NCBI GenBank assembly: GCA_027310795.1
Contig: DAIDAD010000034.1
Location: 1-6,353 of the forward strand
Length of the DNA: 6,353 nucleotides
Direction of reading: 5' to 3'
Source: Candidatus Micrarchaeaceae archaeon
Lineage (GTDB): Archaea > Micrarchaeota > Micrarchaeia > Micrarchaeales > CABMGC01
Below the pieces are notes generated by a model. The model ran no database searches, was not told the origin of the DNA, and worked only from the letters and a program-made list of their open reading frames with translations. Shown here piece by piece: positions 4,650 through 6,353 of this stretch (the first letter of the stretch is position 1; the number at the start of each line of letters is the position of its first letter). The translations under genes and the position numbers were made by a program.

Positions 4650-6353
4650 TCATGTTTGCTCGACTTCAGTCTCCCTGTCCTGGGCCTTGTCCCGGTTGAG
4701 CATGTATACGTTGCCTTCTCGCACCTCCTTCAGCATGTCATCGTGCGTTATTATGAAGACCTGGTCTATTATCCTTGGCAGAGTTTCACCGAATATGCCC
4801 ACGAGCTTTGACACTGCCTGCTGGTCCAGATTGTGAGTTGGCTCGTCGAGTATCAGCCATTTTATGTTCGGCGCAAGTACGAGCGAAAACGCTATGCGCA
4901 TGGCGAGGCACGCAGTGCTCCTCTCCCCGCCGCTCGCTATCGCTTCGACTTCCTCCCAGGAGGGCTTGCCCCTCATCAGCGTATTGACCTTCAGCGTGTA
5001 GTCGTCCTCGCTGGCTTCCAGCATTATGTCGCTGTAATCCCTGTATGGATAGAGTTCGGGCCAGATTCCGCTCATGACCCTGTTTATCGAGTCTATGAGC
5101 TGGCTCCTGAGCTGCGCCTGCGCCTCTCCCAGAGCGAGGCTGAACTTATCAAGATTGTCTGCCGTCTTCCTCTTTGTGGATATGTCCTCTTCCATTTTTT
5201 TTATTGAAAGAATCTGCGCTTCCCTTTCTTTTCTTTGTTTCTCCTTGTCGGCAGCGTACGCTTTGTTTGACTTCAGCTCTGATTCGGATCTGCTCAGCTC
5301 TGAGCTGAGCCTTACGACTTCTTTGTGGAGCTTGTCGATCACTTCCTCTGTTACCTGAATCTTGTTTGCGCCGGATTCCTTTTCAGATGCAAGCTTCGTT
5401 ATTTCGTGCATCTCTTTCTTGTACCTTTCCCTGGTCTGCGCTGCTTCTTTTTCGGATTCCAGTTTCAATACCATGTCCTTTGCAGCAACTGCGTCCTTCT
5501 CAGCTGCTTCTGCCTCAGCCCTTAGTCTCTTGTTGTTTTCAGATTCAGCAGCAAGTGCAGACGATAATTCCTTTATTTCTTCAGGCGCATTGGCATAGAC
5601 TTTTGCCTTTTCTTCGAGCTGCGACACCTTGGCAAGTTCCTTGCTGAACGAGTCCTGCTCCTTTCTGATGCTTGCAAGCAGTTTCTCCGATTCCGCAATC
5701 ATTGACGAAAATGATCTTATCTTTTCCCTGCGCTCCCCGATCAGCTTGTTCCTGAGGCTTTCGTCGAGCGTCTTCTCGCATACCGGGCATTTCCCCAGGT
5801 GCTTCTCAAGCGCGATAAGGTTTTTCTCGCTCTCTGCCATTTCAGCAGAGTACCTGGCAAGGGCTGCGGATTCTTTGTCCATCGATTCCTTTAATCCGGC
5901 AAGCGCTTTTTCTGCGCGTTCTTTGTCGTGCGCTTTCAGTTCCTTTTCGCATTCTATCCGCTTTGCTTCCTTGTCGCGCGCTGCCTTAAGCTGCTCCTCT
6001 GCCCTAGCCGTTGAAGAGTTTGATGCCTTCTCCTTGTCAGAAGTTTCTTTGTGTCTCTTTGCCTTGTAATCATACTCTTTTTTTGCAGCGGAAAGCAGGC
6101 CGGCCACCTCGTCCAGTCCGCGGGTCCCTTTTCTGTCAATCTCTTTTACTTCTGAATTGAACGCATCTGCCCGACCCTTCAGCACTTTGGCTTCCTGCAG
6201 CATGCTGTTTTTTGAGTTTAGCGATCCTTTCTCATCTTTGAGCCTGCCCTCTTCCAAGGCAAGGCGCTTTGAGATTTCTGCAGCCTTATTCTCCAATGAG
6301 AGCACTGCTTCGCTGTGCTTCCTGGCTTCTGCTGCAAGCTCTTCATACTGCTC
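4650..6353 (-). CDS. rad50: Rad50/SbcC-like SMC-family ATPase, 5' end cut by window edge
   Basis: The visible 567 codons carry the hook and C-terminal part of a Rad50-like ATPase, which with Mre11 tethers and processes DNA double-strand breaks. The reading frame is open to the last base: the 16 codons beyond the GTG at 6305 continue the coiled coil without a stop, so that GTG is not the real start. Walker A and the Q-loop lie outside. Counting from the edge, residues 1-185 are Lys/Glu/Ala-rich coiled coil, CPVC at 189-192 is the zinc hook, and about 195-400 is the returning arm. The ATPase lobe follows: signature ASGGERS (473-479), Walker B WLILDEPT (499-506) with D503 and E504, D-loop HNLD (507-510) and the switch His in ITHDD (H537). 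A charged tail of about 25 residues ends the protein. The hook makes Rad50 likelier than SMC; SbcC or another Rad50-like family is possible. In archaea mre11 often sits next to rad50, here out of view. It converges on the pilin-like gene, four bases away. Confidence 0.85.
   Translation of the reverse strand, partial: EQYEELAAEARKHSEAVLSLENKAAEISKRLALEEGRLKDEKGSLNSKNSMLQEAKVLKGRADAFNSEVKEIDRKGTRGLDEVAGLLSAAKKEYDYKAKRHKETSDKEKASNSSTARAEEQLKAARDKEAKRIECEKELKAHDKERAEKALAGLKESMDKESAALARYSAEMAESEKNLIALEKHLGKCPVCEKTLDESLRNKLIGERREKIRSFSSMIAESEKLLASIRKEQDSFSKELAKVSQLEEKAKVYANAPEEIKELSSALAAESENNKRLRAEAEAAEKDAVAAKDMVLKLESEKEAAQTRERYKKEMHEITKLASEKESGANKIQVTEEVIDKLHKEVVRLSSELSRSESELKSNKAYAADKEKQRKEREAQILSIKKMEEDISTKRKTADNLDKFSLALGEAQAQLRSQLIDSINRVMSGIWPELYPYRDYSDIMLEASEDDYTLKVNTLMRGKPSWEEVEAIASGGERSTACLAMRIAFSLVLAPNIKWLILDEPTHNLDQQAVSKLVGIFGETLPRIIDQVFIITHDDMLKEVREGNVYMLNRDKAQDRETEVEQT
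5292..5310. repeat. Perfect 8-bp inverted repeat inside the Rad50-like gene
   Basis: GCTCAGCT and AGCTGAGC are perfectly complementary around a 3-base loop (5300-5302). They fall in the returning coiled-coil arm, within codons for a Leu-Ser-Ser-Glu-Leu-Ser-Arg stretch, where repeated Ser, Glu and Leu codons can create symmetry by chance. No T-run follows on either strand, so it does not look like a terminator. Confidence 0.4.
5778..5789 (-). other. Rad50 zinc-hook motif CPVC
   Basis: These bases encode Cys-Pro-Val-Cys at the turn between two long charged helices, flanked by EKHLGK before and EKTLDESLRNKL after. In Rad50 two such motifs from partner molecules share one zinc ion and join the coiled-coil tips. 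About 375 residues follow to the C-terminus, somewhat less than I recall for well-studied archaeal Rad50, which suggests a shorter arm. Confidence 0.85.

Noticed and set aside
5629..6069. 146-codon plus-strand frame, with shorter plus-strand frames at 4775-5647, opposite the Rad50-like gene
   Set aside because: They are Ser/Phe/Leu-rich mirror images of the Lys/Glu-rich coiled coil, lack family motifs and have no independent promoter or ribosome binding evidence.
985..6353. HD-domain protein plus SMC-like ATPase as a possible defence system
   Set aside because: The two genes are on opposite strands, separated by argS and a pilin-like gene. Each fits a chromosomal housekeeping family, and no nuclease, helicase partner, CRISPR repeat or mobile element is visible.

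Overview
The window reads as a gene-dense stretch of an archaeal chromosome, with roughly balanced base composition and frequent ATA (Ile) and AGG (Arg) codons. The archaeal reading rests on four things: an archaeal-style NAD(P)HX dehydratase, a short class III (type IV pilin-like) signal peptide with a QSATEYLASYGW-type core, a Rad50-like ATPase with a CPVC zinc hook, and TATA-like boxes in front of genes that lack a Shine-Dalgarno. A small-genome DPANN lineage, perhaps Micrarchaeota-like, is my best guess. That taxon is an inference from general resemblance and was not searched.

Layout: (1) 20-4136, plus strand, is a compact three-gene cluster. It runs from ADP-dependent NAD(P)H-hydrate dehydratase (nnrD-like), through a SAMHD1/dGTPase-like HD phosphohydrolase, to arginyl-tRNA synthetase (argS). 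The gaps are 5 nt and then a 1-nt TGATG stop/start overlap, so the three are probably co-transcribed. (2) 4137-4168 is a 32-nt gap with a TATA-like box and a T-rich run. (3) 4169-4645, plus strand, is a small secreted or surface pilin-like protein. (4) 4650-6353, minus strand, is the hook and C-terminal part of a Rad50/SbcC-like DNA repair ATPase. Its N-terminal half lies beyond the right edge of the window. It converges tail to tail on the pilin gene with only 4 nt between the stop codons.

The cluster genes are housekeeping functions: repair of damaged nicotinamide cofactors, (deoxy)nucleotide turnover and tRNA charging. They share no obvious single pathway, and co-location probably reflects genome compaction. 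The Rad50-like gene would normally sit with mre11, herA and nurA, but those would lie outside this window. I see no CRISPR array, insertion sequence, tRNA, rRNA or convincing new multi-gene system. The points most worth a second look are the SAMHD1-like enzyme with its complete catalytic set, the stand-alone dehydratase, the pilin-like protein with Leu at the predicted -1 position, and the unusual signature motif of the Rad50-like ATPase. No stretch longer than about 32 bases is without a gene.
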